Below, one piece after another: positions 1 through 10,499 of a DNA stretch of 64,000 bases. The translations under genes were made by a program, and so were the position numbers. Position 1 is the first letter of the stretch. Each line of letters begins with the position of its first letter. Below the pieces are notes generated by a model, which worked only from the letters and a program-made list of their open reading frames with translations, did not search any database and was not told the DNA's origin. Source of the stretch: Ditylenchus dipsaci (Eukaryota > Nematoda > Chromadorea > Rhabditida > Anguinidae); the NCBI GenBank assembly GCA_004194705.1, contig SADC01000021.1:248001-312000 (forward strand), written 5' to 3'.

Positions 1-190
1 GAACTGGTCCTGTTTAACCCAGACACATTGAAGAGGTGGACTTAAAAAACAGAATCGCCATGTAGAGGTCGTGCAAACTTTCATCGGCTGAAAGAACCCA
101 ACACTAATTTTTCCGTTTACCAAAAATAACCACATGACACGAGAAGTTTATTTGTAACAACATTTCAACAAAAACAGGATAGATGATTAC

Positions 191-547
191 TTAATTGTAG
201 TGAGCAATGTGATATTGTCGCCCTTGAGAAAGATTCGCGTCAGCTTCTTTCAGTTGTGAGTCTTCATGTGGAGCTCTTCGGCTTCATCCACCACAATGCT
301 CATGTACTCGTTGAATCCTAAATGGACTGAATGTATCATAGAAGTAAGGCAAAATAAATTTCACTGACCGATGATGTATCCCAAGGCGATAGATGACATC
401 TTCGTACAACCGGATTTGAACCCTATATCAACTTTGCAAGCAGTGGAAAATGAGATTGTTAGACTATAACAATCAAAAACATGACTACAGCAAAGCCAAT
501 TAAATCACTAACCTACACCATCACTTCTTCACTCTATCCGGCGTCAT
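191..547 (-). pseudogene. SNRPE-like: Sm protein E (SNRPE-like) pseudogene with introns
   Basis: The minus strand translates to a close relative of spliceosomal Sm protein E, a member of the Sm heptamer that binds U snRNAs. The C-terminal exon (191-317) shows FNEYMSIVVDEAEELHMKTH and, further on, RIFLKGDNITLL, the Sm2 motif. Exon 2 (369-463) shows IQIRLYEDVIYR, and exon 1 (513-547) starts with MTPDRVKK. Two introns (318-368 and 464-512) have GT/AG ends, so this is a duplicated rather than a retro-copied gene. It is broken: in-frame stops interrupt exon 3 (between HN and KKL) and exon 2, a TAG replaces the expected Gln at the end of exon 1, and one-base shifts lie in exons 1 and 2. Several changes look like C-to-T. 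A functional copy presumably exists elsewhere. Confidence 0.8.
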
Positions 548-932
548 TTTTGATACTTCAGAACTGAAAATTTTGGTAAACAACAAAGAAGGAAAAAAAT
601 GATGATGTAATAGAAATCAAGCACAATCAGCAAAACAGATGCGTTATCCTTTTACCACTAGTTTTTTGCTGAATTTGAGCATAAAGTGCCTCAATCAGTC
701 CAGATAGAACGATCCGCACAGTTTTTATAGAAGATATACATCCAAAACCCTCACCAAACGGTGGAGCATAAAAATATCAGAAACATAAACATTTTTGATG
801 CGATTTTGATTATTTTTTGATTATTTTCAAAGCGGATATCCAAGACTCATTTTAGTTGATTAATCAATTTTGATTAATTTCCTCAAGATGAACTAATCAA
901 TATTAACTCACCATGAACTGATCATGCAAATC
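548..932. other. gene-free stretch
   Basis: AT-rich sequence between the Sm-E pseudogene and the first transposon. No ORF, tRNA or repeat that I can support. It would contain the 5' flank of the pseudogene. Confidence 0.4.
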
Positions 933-1269
933 GTTGTAACCAGTGTGGTAAAAATACAAAAAAGCCACCCCCACCACCGCCGCCACCAGCAAGTGTGGCA
1001 GCCACCGCCACCACCACCGGTGGCTGCCACCACAACACACCACTTCCGGAAACGACGGAAAAGAGGCAAAAAAGCTCGAAAATTGCAAAAACTCAAAATA
1101 TTAACAGGTTAATGCTTTTATTACAGTCGATAGTTGAAATTTGAATTCCAATAAAACGCTTATTATAGTTTAGAAGAACTCGTTTTTTTCAGAAGTTCGG
1201 ATCTAAACGCCCTTTATCGAACTATAATAGCGTCAGGAGTTCGAAGAAGACATTATTTTTAAGCGGTAC

Positions 1270-1425
1270 GTGACAATTTGATACAACGGACAATTCGATA
1301 CAAGTCCTGTAAAAGAGACAATTCGATACAAGTCCTGTTAAGGGACCATTCGATACAAGTCCTGTAAGAGGACAATTCGATACAAGTCCTTAAAAAGGGA
1401 CAGTTCAATACAACGACCGATTTAT
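1270..1425. repeat. left TIR array of the FLYWCH-MULE
   Basis: Four to five imperfect tandem units containing GACAATTCGATACAAGTCCT. The complement forms the right end at 3525-3655, so these units make up the terminal inverted repeat. Confidence 0.8.
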
Positions 1426-1587
1426 TGATTTACAAGTATAAATTTATTGAAACAAATATCATCAACAAACAAATAAGTTCAACAAATTGAGGTTAACGGA
1501 GATTTCCTTCACTGATCCATGATGAAGTTGTGAGCCAGCCCTCGGAGATATTCCATTAAATTTGTCTTTGGTAGAGTTGGACCTTGG

Positions 1588-3393
1588 CTAGAATCCTTTT
1601 GTCGGCTCTAAGTAGATTCGACGCTTCTTCGGAACATCTTGACCCGCCAAATATTGTTCGTAATGAGAGTCGTGATTTCGTTGGATCCTCTTCAAGTCTT
1701 GTAGCAGGCGGCCCACCGTTGGATGATCCACGCTCAGAGCATCTTGCAATCGACGATGAGCTGCTTCAGCATAATTGTTGGTTCGATCCTCTCCAGCCAG
1801 AGTTCTTTCATAGCACGACCACCAGTTGACCGGGAATGGAGGCGGATTCATTGCTGTGCCTGAAAGAGAGTGTTAAATAGAAAAAAGAGAACTGGAAACT
1901 AAAATCCTACCAACATAGTTTCTTCGAAACCATTGAGGACGGAGCGAGTTCTTGGTTGTTGTCGAGTAGATAAGTGCGGAGAAGTTCAAAATTGTCCAGA
2001 TGGTCACCGGCGGCACGAAAGCAAGGCTCATTATCATTCTGGCTCGACAGAGAATTCTGGTTTACGATAACGTGTTGTAAGGCCAACTTCACGGATTTTT
2101 TCTTGAAATTTTTCACGAGATGGAAAAGACATCCGGAAATTGGGATTCTGAAATGGACGAGCATTGACCACGTCCAAAGATCAAAAACTAACCTGGGAAG
2201 ACTAGAATGGCAGACTGGATTGCGGCTTGCTCAAAATCCATGTTGATCGATGCTGGGTTGAATAGCGGCCATACTTCCTTGATCAGGCGGCATACTTGTT
2301 CATCAGCAAAGCGTACATCACCGGAAATACCCACTTGCCACCTTCTTCATTGCGAGCAGATCTCTCAGCCAAAATCGCATATACCTCAAAATTAAATATT
2401 AAAGACATTAATGTCATTAAATCAAACTTGGTAAAACGGAGCAGGCGTCATTGAGAAGGATCCATCCCAGTACGTCACTTTCATGTCGGCAGACCAATCA
2501 ATATTTCGCTCTTTACCAAACAGCACAATTCTAAAACAAAAATGAGATTGAAATAAATAGAAACTGCCAACCTTGTCGGGTCTTCCTGTCCTGAATCTTT
2601 CAACACGAAAAGTTGCTCTTGGCCGGCTGCATCTGTGTACTTCTTGCTAGCTTCAGGGAAAGTGAGATTTCGAACATTGTTTGCTTCCACCACAGGGATC
2701 TGATTGGCAATTCGATGTCTTCGGATCAATTTTCGGCTGGCTGAATCAGATATGCTCGGTGCCAGAGCGAGAGGAGCATCTTGCTGTTCATGGTTTAAAA
2801 GTCTTTTGGCGACTAAAACAATACATAGAATAGTTGGAAAAAAGAAACTAATTAAGAGCTTACCTCTCGAGTGTCCAACGCCCTGCGCTGAGATTTGCCA
2901 TAACGTTGCTTCTTGGTACAACCATTGGATCGAGCGCATGATTGTGCGACTTCTCTAAATTGTGAGGCTTGAACTTCAGGAAGACACTGCTAGCCACCTT
3001 TGTTTGAAGTCGAGCTTTGCAACCGCCATTTGATTGTTCAAACTTCACACATTGCCAATTCTGCACCGAGCCATCTTTGTTCTTACGCTGCTGCTTAAAT
3101 GGAACCCTTTGTGGACAACCTTGTCCTTGCCCTTTTCCGATTTGACAAATGTGATGTTATCCTTTAAAAATGATTTTGGTGTTGAAGATCTAAAACAAAC
3201 ATACGTTCTTTTCCTCGACTTCTTCCAAAGCTTGTTGTACTAGAATGGCTGGCTGGACACTGCAGAAAGCACTGGCAATTGATTGAGCGCAATTTGCACG
3301 AGTTCCATCAGAGCTTGCTGGTCCATTCCCATCGCTTGTCCAAATCGCATTCATTCTTAGTCGCCCATCACGCAAAAAGTTATTCGCATCCAT
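1588..3393 (-). pseudogene. FLYWCH zinc finger / MULE transposase, degenerate
   Basis: Minus-strand transposase of the enclosing element. From the 5' side: a start at 3393 (MDANNFLRDGR); a FLYWCH finger at about 3130-2930 (NITFVKSEKGKDK, then NWQCVKFEQSNGGCKARLQT and SHNHALDP, giving the C-C-H-H pattern); the MULE catalytic core with WDGSFSMTPAPFYQV near 2450; GCLFHLVKNFKKKS near 2130; and the C-terminal segment with RTNNYAEAAHRRL and HPTVGRLLQDL (1851-1588). Introns of about 48 nt are visible (for example 1858-1905). A frameshift inside the FLYWCH finger and others downstream mean it is unlikely to be functional. The host family is the animal FLYWCH-MULE group. Confidence 0.8.
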
Positions 3394-3524
3394 TTTTCTG
3401 AAAATATAAATAAATAGAGAGTGTGCAAAGCAGAAGCGACGAAAGCAAAAATAATGATCAAGAATTCGAAGAAATGTAATGCACAAAAGATGGCGAGAAT
3501 ACAAAAAACACTTTTTGTTGGGCT

Positions 3525-3659
3525 GTATTGAATTGTCCTTTTTAAGGACTTGTATCGAATTGTCTTTTTCAAAGAACTTGTATCGAATTGTCCTTTTTAA
3601 TGACTTGTATCGAATTGTCTCTTGTATCGAATCGGTCGTTGTATCGAATCGCCGGCTCG
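3525..3659. repeat. right TIR array of the FLYWCH-MULE
   Basis: Tandem units ACTTGTATCGAATTGTCC and variants, the inverted counterpart of 1270-1425. It ends in CGCCGGCTCG directly before the target duplication. Confidence 0.8.
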
Positions 3660-3830
3660 ATTTTTAAGTTCTTGTCAATAAAACATTGAGTTTTGAGCTT
3701 TTTGAAATTTCGACTTTTTACCTGTTTTTTTCATGTTTTTCAACATGGACTTGGCAAAAAAAGCCTTTAAATGCATTTTCGATCGAGAGTCTTGCTCGAA
3801 ATTACAGGGTGTGACAAGAAATTCCGGCGC

Positions 3831-4059
3831 TACTACAGAATACCACCCCCCCCAAAATCCGACCTTATAAAATCGCTGTAACTACCCTTGCAAACAACAA
3901 GTTTAGCTTAGCCTTTAGGCTTGGGGTAGGCCAGCGTACGGAAGTTGTGACTAATGAAGAGTTTGCGCACATTTTCCGGGGTCTGGGACATAAATTTGGG
4001 TACTTTTAACTTAAGTTTAAAAGGTCGGATTTTGGGGGGGGGGGGGTATTCTATAGTAG
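3831..4059. mobile_element. small TIR element (MITE)
   Basis: About 30-bp inverted repeats: CTACTACAGAATACC plus a C-run and CAAAATCCGACCTT on the left, the complement with a G-run and GGTATTCTATAGTAG on the right. The element is about 230 bp and has no coding potential. The homopolymer C/G run sits inside each TIR. Confidence 0.65.
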
Positions 4060-4100
4060 GGTCGAAATTCCCTGGTTTTGTAATGGGTGTGGCTTTTTTC

Positions 4101-4357
4101 TAGAGCGTTTTTCGAAATTCCTTTTCGCCAATTTCATTTTGACTCTCCGACATATTTTTTAGTGTATAATTTGAAAAAGACGAATTTCGCTTGGTCCTCC
4201 GTGGTTTGGGTCCTGGCCATCCAGAGACCATCTACAGTCTGGAAAGCAAACCACAGGGGGGACCAAGCAAAAGTCGTGCTTTTCACATTATATACCAAAA
4301 AAATATTGTTTGCGAGAAAAATTGATTGGTGAAAACGGAATTTCAAAAAAGGCTCTA
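4101..4357. mobile_element. small TIR element (MITE), TA-flanked
   Basis: Imperfect inverted repeats: TAGAGCGTTTTTCGAAATTC on the left and the complement of TAGAGCCTTTTTTGAAATTC on the right. A second inverted pair (GCTTGGTCC...GGACCAAGC) lies around the centre, so the whole 257 bp can fold into a long hairpin. Flanking TA suggests Tc1/mariner-type mobility, but no transposase is present. Confidence 0.55.
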
Positions 4358-4450
4358 TAAAAAAAGTTATGCCCATTTCAATGCAGAAAATTTCTTGAAT
4401 ATAATACCTTAGACACAAATCACTCGACAGTGAGTCTGAATGCATGAAAA

Positions 4451-4490
4451 AGCATGCATACCAGAGTTATTATGCGGTTGGCCTAGTATT
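4451..4490 (+). repeat. dispersed repeat, copy 1 of 3
   Basis: The words GCATGCATACCAGAGTTATT and TATGCGGTTGGCC recur in slightly changed form at 9987-10017 and 43711-43748. I cannot assign it to a known family. Confidence 0.5.
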
Positions 4491-4820
4491 TAAAACTATG
4501 TTCAACTTTTTTTTGTTCAAAATTGGCCTTTTTTGGTCTATTTCCAAATACAGACCTAAATCCCTTTAAAAATGGTCAAATGGGTGATTTTTGGGTGGTC
4601 CTAAAACTCAATTTTTTAATGCCCGAACTCAAAAATAATGCCTTTTTAACTCCTAAGGCCATTTTTGCGATATAGGATTTTTGGAAACACTTTTAAAAAA
4701 GTTGATTGGGGGGGGGTTTGGAAATCCAAGTAGCGCCAATTTTTTTTAAAAACATTGTTGTTCATGAAACGTACTGTGTTCAATAAAAAAAATTCAGCTT
4801 TCCTCTTGGTTAATTATCTT

Positions 4821-5500
4821 TTCTGTGGCTAATTTACTTTTTTTAGCAAAAATGTTTTTTTTGTGGCAAATTTTTCTGTAGCAAATTACTTTTTTTGTGG
4901 CAAATTTACTTTTTTTGTGGCTAATTAATTTTGTAGCAAATTTACTTTTTTTGTAGCAAATCCAATTTTAGTCCGTAGCACATGTACTTGAGCCAGTGTG
5001 CTTATTATTCATCCTAAATTTTTAAAACTTGTATTTTGAGTCTATGAAAGACTTGGACTTCATGAAAGACAGGTGTATTAATTGCTGGTAAAGCTGCTGG
5101 GCTCTAGGTATAATCTAGCACACACACTGGCACGCTCTCGGCTGCTTCATTACTCAACATCTTCTGATAGCCGGTACAAGTGGGACTTTCTGCCAACTGC
5201 CTATGATCTTTTAGGAATTTGCAATTTTCGGGTGCTGGTCCAAACCGAAATTGTCGGTTCGGTTTTCTCTAAAATCGGTTTTGCTACTGAAAACGGTATG
5301 CGGATCAAGCGTATGAACAGATATATATATGTTTCTGAATTTTTAGAAATAAATAAGCAGACTAACTCAAGTATATGTGCTACAGACGAAAATCGGATTT
5401 GCTACAAAACAGAGTAAATTTGCTACTGAAAAAAATAAATTTTCCTACAAAAAAAGTAAATTCCCTACAAAATAAATTTGCCACAAAAAAGTAAAATCTA
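4821..5500. mobile_element. foldback-like element with TTGTGGCAAAT arrays
   Basis: The left arm (about 4821-4985) repeats TTTTTTGTGGCAAATTTAC; the right arm (about 5365-5500) repeats its complement (GTAAATTTGCTACAAAAAA). Just inside the arrays a further matched pair occurs (CCGTAGCACATGTACTTGAG against AACTCAAGTATATGTGCTAC). I could not fix the outer ends or a target duplication. No gene inside. Confidence 0.5.
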
Positions 5501-5689
5501 AAAAAATCTAGAACAAGCAAAATCTACTGAAATTTAAAAAAAAATCTGAATATTTGCCACCGAAACTGCAACCGGTGTTTCTGCCACCCACCGCCACCGA
5601 TGTGTTGCCACCCACCGCCACCGGTGGCTACTTAAAAAACCCCACCACTACCGGTGATCCACCGTGGATTTACCACACTGGTTGTAACC

Positions 5690-6138
5690 TAGTCACTAAA
5701 AACCGAAAATCCGAAAAGGCGATTTGAGTCAGAAAAGCCTTTTTCAAAAAGCACACTTAGCTCTACCGATTGCAAAAAGAATGAGCGTGGCACATTGACT
5801 CCAGCTCGAGAAAAGTCAAAAAGAAGCAAAACACAGTGTACTTACTCAGTCCAAATACTATAAAGATATGCTTTAGATATATTAATATATGACCTGGCTG
5901 ACAGTCCTTATAAAATCACAGTTCCTGATCAAAACCTAGTCCAAATAATGTAAACTCAGAATTTGAGTCAATGACCAAAACCTGTATAGACAGGAGACAA
6001 ACACTTTGAAAAAATGCTAGTTGAGTGTGAACCTGAGACCTAATTTTAGAAACCCAAAACGAAAACATACTTGGACAGTATGTTTTCGTTTGATCTGTGT
6101 TTAGTGAATAATATCCACTACACCACCGATCAAACAAA
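5690..6138. other. gene-free stretch
   Basis: AT-rich sequence between two transposons. A palindromic segment (CATACTTGGACAGTATGTTTTCG near 6067) and a short run about tens of bases long are all I see; no supported gene. Confidence 0.3.
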
Positions 6139-6147
6139 GGAGAATAC

Positions 6148-6670
6148 GGCTCTAGGTCAATTTCGTCGACGGTCAATTCGTCGACATTTTCGTCAATCTA
6201 GTTTTACCACGTCAATTGAGTAATTAAATATAAACTCGATTTTAAAAATGGCTTTTCCTGCCTTATATAAACCCTATCATTGTTAACTAAAAAAGGCGTT
6301 AGGCCAAAGGCCGCCCCTGGGTACTCTTCAAATGGGTACCACAACTTGAGTACCCTCACCTGGATACCGCCCATGTACCACTACCTGAGGGTTCCCTCTT
6401 GGTACTTTCCCCTGGTTACACCTCTTTATAACTTACCTGGATACCACACCTGGTACCCCCACCTTGGTAACACTTGCCACCTCCTAGGTGCCTCCAGTGG
6501 GTACCACTTCCTCGTACCTCCACCTGGACATAGTTGGGACCCTTCAAAAAAACCGCCGCCCCGGCGGCAATGGATGCCACTAAATGGGAGTTAGAGTGAG
6601 GTAAGGTATTCGAGTCGCAGTTTTTACCCAAAATGTCGAGGAATTGATCGTCGACGAATTGACCGCCTCC
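6148..6670. mobile_element. MULE-type miniature element with GTCGAC repeats
   Basis: Flanked by the perfect 9-bp direct repeat GGAGAATAC (6139-6147 and 6671-6679). The left end GGCTCTAGGTCAATTTCGTC and the right end (complement GGAGGCGGTCAATTCGTCG) are inverted and contain repeated GGTCAATTCGTCGAC words. The GGCTCTAGGT start is shared with the elements at 17389 and 21788, tying it to the same MULE lineage. No transposase; a 20-bp minisatellite (6300-6545) fills the interior. Confidence 0.75.
6300..6545. repeat. minisatellite, ~20-bp GGTACCAC units
   Basis: About a dozen imperfect units of the type CACCTGGATACCACCTGGTA. Related units occur at 18245-18320, 20440-20665 and 41245-41312. The ORF across it is low-complexity and is not a gene. 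Confidence 0.65.
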
Positions 6671-6954
6671 GGAGAATACTTTTTTTCAGACTAAGTCGCA
6701 ATTTTACCATTCTTACACCTACCGCAAACCAGGTTGGCAAGAAGTGGCTTTTCAGGCCACATTTGCGCCACCTCTTTTTTGTGAAATTTTTGAAGGTTCG
6801 TATTACTCCGATTTTTTTCACTTATAATATGCACTTTCAAGATTTCTATAAGATTAGGAAAATGTTTTAGATTGGTTATATAAAAATGTTAGATGCGCTA
6901 ATTGAATACATGAGAAAACAAGCATAGAAAGTGAAAAAAAATTTTTTTTCACGT

Positions 6955-7199
6955 ATTCTCGTCATGATAGCGGTATGTGGTTGAAAGACTAGCCTGTTTT
7001 CATCTTCAGAGTCACCTAGCAAGAATTTTCTGCCATCGTATCTTTTAAAGCCACCCGGAATGGTCAAGTTTACATAACCTGAAATGATGGACCATCGGTC
7101 TGTCTCAAGCGAGTTTTCTGAACAGCTTTCCTGTAAGCACTTTTTTGTAATTTTGGATTGAATTGCTCTCGCTGATGGAAGAATATCATTTGAATATTT
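6955..7199 (-). pseudogene. possible hAT-like transposase fragment
   Basis: A continuous minus-strand reading frame without introns contains DILPSARAIQSKITKKC, then ETDRWSIISGYVNLTIPGGF and KFLLGDSEDENRLVFQP. The LPS...K(I)...TDxWS arrangement resembles the region around the first catalytic Asp of hAT transposases, but the match is short. Further coding-like sequence upstream on the same strand (about 7250-7470) contains NIEDREKSLKAKWLQLARS. It could instead be an exon of an unrecognised host gene. Confidence 0.25.
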
Positions 7200-7575
7200 G
7201 AGCAGGATTCTATATATATTTCAATTTAAAGACACCAGAAAAGTCTCTTATCAAAATTTTACTTCCATTAGTAGTAGCGGCCCTTTTTTGAGAGACTGTT
7301 TAAGCAATGCAACTGACAGGGCTGTTGAATCCACCACATGGTCATGTCCTTCCTACTTTTTTAACGATACGCCCTGTTGTAACATCTGTGTGCAAACGCT
7401 TCTTGCAAGTTGCAACCACTTAGCTTTTAAGCTTTTTTCACGATCTTCTATATTAGCATTCACCAGAGCTTAATTTTTATTTTTTAGTAAATATCGATTC
7501 AAAGAAAAAAACACAGAAAAATGAATAAAATATACAAATCGGACTTAGAAAAATGAATAGATTGAAGTGAACATA

Positions 7576-8280
7576 CCGTATTCTCTCTAATAGAAACCAC
7601 ATGTGGTTCTATTTTTCGACCCCTTGGAGGGTGTGTTCTATTTTTCAACCTTCTGAAACATATTCAAGCATTGCAGCATGCGCGCATAACTTCTTTATTT
7701 CGACCTGCTCTGGTTTAGGAGGGACGCTCATTTGTACTATACTTTTTATTTTTTTTGTCGCTTATGGCAGTCATGGTTATATCGATAAACCTATATGAAT
7801 AGTTTATAAGTAATTTTGTTGATTAAGGTGATTATTGTCACCCCGGCCACCATTCAACTTCATCAACCTAAAAAATAAAATATATAATAGTGAAAATAGG
7901 CGTCCCCCTAAACCAGACAGGTCCCAAACTCATTAACACTCTAGAAATATATCTTTATTACTATAAACAAATTTTATTGCGCTTCCTCACGACCAATTTC
8001 TTGTATCTGCTCAGCCACTTCTTCTCATCTTGCGCGAGCTTCACATTGCCTCGACCACTCGGAACCGGCCCAACTTTCTTGAAGCAGTGAATGGCGTCGT
8101 CCCCACATCCATCGGTGCATTGGGAACTCTGCAAGATTTGAATGATCTCAACGATGAGCTCCTACAAGAGATTCTCCCAGGCTTCGACAATCCATTGGAG
8201 TTATACGGCCGTTGCGCGCTTTGAGAGTCTTAAGAGGTGTGTTCTATTAGAGAGTGTGGTTCTATTAGAGAGAATACGGT
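7576..8280. mobile_element. TA-flanked element with CCGTATTCTCTCTAATAGAA termini
   Basis: Inverted ends CCGTATTCTCTCTAATAGAA (7576) and its complement (to 8280), both next to TA, as expected for a Tc1/mariner-type target duplication. GTGTGTTCTATT is repeated within the ends. The plus strand has a coding-like stretch (8030-8224, ending DNLNDELLQEILPGFDNP-like sequence) that I do not recognise. A second inverted-repeat element (about 7706-7920) is nested inside. Confidence 0.55.
7706..7920. mobile_element. nested small TIR element
   Basis: Inverted repeats CTCTGGTTTAGGAGGGACGC and the complement of CTGTCTGGTTTAGGGGGACG bracket about 215 bp of noncoding AT-rich sequence within the TA-flanked element. 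Confidence 0.45.
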
Positions 8281-8287
8281 AGTCAAA

Positions 8288-8450
8288 AAGCCACGGGGGG
8301 TCAAACGGCCCGTGGGGTCAATCGGCTCGGGGGTCAAACGGCCCGTGGGTCAATCGGCTCGGGGGGTCAAACGGCCAGGGGTCAATTGTCCAGGGGGGTC
8401 AATCGGCCCAGGGGGTCAATTGTCCAGGGGGTCAATTGTCGCGGACCCAA
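8288..8450. repeat. tandem array GGGGGTCAATTGTCCAG
   Basis: About nine units, 16-20 bp long, alternating GGGTCAAACGGCCCGTG and GGGGGTCAATTGTCCAG. The style is that of the MULE termini in this window, but no inverted partner array is seen nearby, so it may be an orphan element end. The ORF spanning it is a by-product of the repeat. Confidence 0.55.
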
Positions 8451-8910
8451 AAAAAGCAAAACATAGCAACATCACCGCCATTACAATCTTTAAAGAACCA
8501 TGGCCACGCGTTCTGGATAGTCCCCCATTTACAAAATTTTCGCCAAATCATTGAACTTCTGTACGAATTTTTCAATTTGGTTTCTGACAAAACAAGGCCT
8601 AGTATTAATTTAAAGGCCGTCGCCGTTCATGACAATGGCACTTTCTATACTCCGGCAAACCGTTTGTTTCAAACCGTTTGCAGCAAACGGTTTGACGAGT
8701 TTGCTGCAAACTGTGGTTTGTAGCAAACGGTTTGTTCAAAGCGTTCAAACGGTTTGTTCAAACCGCTTAAAGCGTTTGAAGCAAACCGTTTTAACGGTTT
8801 GCTTCAGACCGTTTGATCAAAGGGTTTTGTTAGTCTTGCATTTCTTTTTTGCCGTTTCAATCTTTGTCTGTACCGCTCCATCGTTCTGTAAATTGTAGTG
8901 CTCTATCTAG

Positions 8911-9372
8911 ATGGCTATGGATGCGATCGATCTAGGCCTACTTGCGCTATATCTGATTATCAAGCAAAGAAGGAAGCAAAAGAAGCAAATGCGTCGCTAC
9001 TACATTCGTCCGCCACATGCCTCAAAGTTTGCTCTCAAGTATGGGATGGAAATGTTCGACCGCTATTATCGCTCCGAAGACTCAGAGGATCTGCGCTCCT
9101 TTTGCCGTTTTTCGCCTCGTCGTTTCGATAGACTGTTGCAGATGGTGGAGGACAAGCTGAAGCACCCATCGACTCATATCAGGCCAATTCTTCCAAGATA
9201 CGTTTAGCAATCTTTCTCAGGTAATTATTGTAAGTTCCTTATCTGCATAGTTATCCTATTTCGTTTTAGCACATGCACATGGATTTCTTACGTAGCGCTA
9301 CAGCATGAATTTGCAATTGGTGTGCAGACAGCCCTGGAAATTTGCGAAGAAGTCGCGAAATTTCCACAATAG
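8911..9372 (+). pseudogene. Harbinger transposase, N-terminal fragment
   Basis: The N-terminal part reads RRYYIRPPHASKF, then FCRFSPRRFDRLLQMVEDKL and HPSTHIRPI, matching the region before the DDE core of PIF/Harbinger (HARBI1-like) transposases. A short intron (about 9221-9270, GT...TTTTAG) appears to follow RLAIFLR. The next exon reads ISYVALQHEFAIGVQTALEI and CEEVAKFPQ, then stops at 9370-9372. Frameshifts are needed near both exon edges. The catalytic D, D and E segments are absent, so this is a truncated gene. It lies inside the Harbinger element 8637-10490, upstream of its MADF-type partner. Confidence 0.65.
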
Positions 9373-9425
9373 GGTCAGATTATAAATAACAACTTGTTCC
9401 GTGATTAAATAGTTCGCTGTTTCAG

Positions 9426-9907
9426 ATCAAAAACAACTCGAAGAAACTGTCAGGTTCTGGTGCGGATGAGAAGAGACGCCAATAAAGTGGGTGCATTTCG
9501 AGTCGATGGATTTCTTCGCGACAAGCCGACAAAAGAGCAGAGATACAGCAATTTGAGTCAGAGTACCGCCGAAGCAGAGGAGAGCAGTGACGAGGTCTTA
9601 TTACCTTATTTTTCCAGTGTTGGAATTCTATACCAAACAGTTTCAACCCTTTTAGAGAGACCAGTTCAAGGGAGCGAAGCGACGCAAGCAAGGCCAGGGC
9701 GATTCGGAGATTCTTGCCGTGTTGGACATGATGAAAGCAAAAATGGAGAAGCCTTCCGTGGATTACAAGCATACGATCGCCAAAAATGTCGACGACATTA
9801 TGGAAAAGCTGGATCGTCTCGGTTTGGACAAGATGAAGTTGAAGCTTCGCATAGGACTGCAGAAATTGGTTGATGAATATGAGTCAGAAATTCTCGATTT
9901 GTCGTGA
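9426..9907 (+). pseudogene. Harbinger-associated MADF/BESS-type protein, fragment
   Basis: After an acceptor TTTCAG near 9425 the frame reads KNNSKKLSGSGADEKRR, the Gly/Ser-rich link often seen in the second Harbinger ORF. A shifted frame then gives KWVHFESMDFFATS. The C-terminus (about 9719-9907) reads MLDMMKAKMEKPSVDYK, then KNVDDIMEKLDRLGLDKMK, a BESS-like helical tail. A stop follows at 9905-9907 and AATAAA at about 9941. In the family this protein helps nuclear import or DNA binding of the transposase. The first half is broken by a frameshift and may contain an intron at 9597-9650. Confidence 0.5.
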
Positions 9908-9986
9908 TTTTGATTTGTTGTACGTGTCGTACGGTGTTGAAAATAAAGAGTTTTGTATACCTGGTGTGTTTGTGGCATAAAAACAT

Positions 9987-10017
9987 ATGCATACTAGAGT
10001 TTATATATGCGGTAGGT
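9987..10017 (+). repeat. dispersed repeat, copy 2 of 3
   Basis: ATGCATACTAGAGTTTATAT and ATGCGGTAGG, matching 4451-4490 and 43711-43748. Confidence 0.5.
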
Positions 10018-10499
10018 TCCAGAAAGTGAAAATCTGTCCAAAATCTGCCACTTTTGCGTTTATTGACTTAAAAAGGGTTAAATTTGGTCAAAACTACCGA
10101 AAAAGACCATCTATATCTGAGGGGTAGGAAGCGAACATTTTTGACAAAATCTTAATTTTTCAATCAGAAAGTGTTTAGAAATGTTTCTCTTATCTTGTTA
10201 AGCAGAAAAAATCAGTCGAGAGTTGATTTTGGTCACTTTCGAAAAATCCGAGTATGAGAGGTGGTAGGTTTGAAGGGTTTGTGGCTGTCTTAAAACAAAC
10301 CTTTTTCTCGAGAAAATGGTTTGTAGCAAACGGTTTGGATAGTTTGCTGCAAACTCTTGGTTTGATCAAACGGTTTAAAAGGTTTGCTACAAACTGTTTG
10401 CAGCAAACGGTTTGAAGGTTTGCTGCAAACCGTTTAAAGGCTCCGGCAAACGGTTTGAAACAAACGGTTTGCCGGAGTATAGAAAGTGCCAATGGCAAT

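Larger units (their letters stand above)
1264..3659. mobile_element. FLYWCH-MULE DNA transposon with tandem-repeat TIRs
   Basis: The element is bounded by the 9-bp direct repeat ATTTTTAAG (1255-1263 and 3660-3668), the target-duplication length typical of Mutator-like elements. Its two ends are inverted copies of a tandem array: at 1270-1425 the word CAATTCGATACAAGTCCTGT recurs about every 28 bp, and at 3525-3655 its complement does. It encodes a decayed MULE transposase on the minus strand. It is inserted inside the hAT-type element 941-5680, so it is the younger of the two. Confidence 0.85.
941..5680. mobile_element. hAT-type non-autonomous element with nested insertions
   Basis: The ends are perfect 10-bp inverted repeats, CAGTGTGGTA at 941-950 and TACCACACTG at 5671-5680. 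They are flanked by the 8-bp direct repeat GTTGTAAC (933-940 and 5681-5688). CA-starting termini and an 8-bp target duplication are hallmarks of the hAT superfamily. Both subterminal regions (about 960-1040 and 5560-5660) are GC-rich arrays of GCCACCGCCACC and CACCGGTGG, unlike the AT-rich surroundings, and could be transposase-binding repeats. No hAT transposase is seen inside; the interior holds a MULE (1264-3659), two small inverted-repeat elements and a foldback array. Confidence 0.7.
8637..10490. mobile_element. PIF/Harbinger DNA transposon with tandem-repeat ends
   Basis: Perfect 20-bp terminal match, GGCACTTTCTATACTCCGGC at 8637 and its complement ending at 10490, flanked by the 3-bp repeat AAT (8634-8636 and 10491-10493), which fits Harbinger elements. 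Inside each TIR a long array of AAACCGTTTG and TTTGCTGCAAACC words follows (8657-8825 and 10315-10470). The plus strand carries pieces of the two Harbinger genes, a transposase and a MADF/Myb-type protein, joined closely, which suggests an internally deleted copy. Confidence 0.75.

Noticed and set aside
903..1112. Overlapping 61-62-codon ORFs on both strands
   Set aside because: They are translations of the CCACCGCCACC subterminal repeat of the hAT-type element (Trp/Gly or Pro/His runs), not genes.
6280..6594. 104-codon ORF rich in Tyr, Pro and His
   Set aside because: It runs through the GGTACCAC minisatellite; the amino-acid pattern follows the repeat period.
8237..8554. 105-codon ORF with RPGVNCPGGSI repeats
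   Set aside because: Product of the GGGGGTCAATTGTCCAG array.
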